A stretch of DNA of 64,000 bases from Saccharina japonica (taxonomy: Eukaryota; Sar; Phaeophyceae; Laminariales; Laminariaceae). The DNA lies in assembly GCA_008828725.1 (NCBI GenBank), contig MEHQ01002349.1, positions 249,227-313,226 of the forward strand, read 5' to 3'. The notes below the pieces were generated by a model, which was given only the letters and a program-made list of their open reading frames with translations, searched no databases and was not told where the DNA came from. The position numbers and the translations under genes were made by a program. Below, piece after piece: positions 63,860 through 64,000 of this stretch; within the stretch, counting starts at the first letter, position 1, and every line of letters starts with the position of its first letter.

Positions 63860-64000
63860 CTGCACGTTACATATCGCCAGCAAGCAAGCAGTAGGGGTAG
63901 GTAGTGAAATTATTATAGTAATAGTACTGTCGAACAGCAGTCGTGCATACTACTACTGTATGTAGTCGTACATCAGTAGTGCAGTAGGAGTACTGCAGTT

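Noticed and set aside
63251..63883. A single 210-codon minus-strand gene
   Set aside because: A clean GTATGT donor after 40 codons and two competing Pro-rich frames make a continuous reading unsafe; only the 120-bp exon is kept.

Overview
This is eukaryotic nuclear DNA. Two very long genes on the + strand can be rebuilt exon by exon from splice signals, reading phase and protein families: a secreted three-WSC-domain protein (11 exons, 7295-29481) and a BCS1-type AAA ATPase (12 exons, 41990-60241). Short GC-rich exons, introns of 0.2 to 7 kb full of repeats, tandem WSC domains and degraded copia, Ty3/gypsy and LINE relics suggest a stramenopile, most likely a brown alga. The lineage is an inference, because no rRNA or organelle marker is present.

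Layout. 1-5400: a broken copia reverse transcriptase/RNase H interrupted by nested MITEs, GC-rich tandem repeats, and a minus-strand Ty3/gypsy-type integrase cut off at its N-terminus by a foldback element. 5400-7294: intergenic, with a CAA microsatellite and a possible TATA element. 7295-29481: the WSC gene; its introns hold LINE fragments, a 12-bp minisatellite and many MITEs. 29482-41989: no convincing host gene; it holds a 1.87 kb hAT-type element with a perfect 8-bp target duplication, a second foldback element, a tRNA-like SINE pair, a MITE grown to 978 bp by insertions and internal repeats, and Harbinger-type elements. 41990-60241: the BCS1-type gene, with a bromodomain-like fragment and a second unexplained exon inside its introns. 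60242-64000: minus-strand exon candidates of one or more unidentified genes, plus MITEs.

The most informative pattern is a group of short non-autonomous DNA transposons (groups A, G and H below). They share a subterminal YACGRTAGRGG motif and make exact 4-bp target duplications. At least eight copies have matching duplications, and one insertion can be compared with an unoccupied homologous site in this same window. Three other groups have different signatures: TA duplications (group B), TTA duplications (group C) and 8 bp (hAT).

The two host genes have no evident functional link. The WSC protein should be secreted or wall-associated and probably binds carbohydrate. The AAA protein resembles the mitochondrial membrane chaperone BCS1. 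All exon joins are inferred by eye; no transcript or database search was available.
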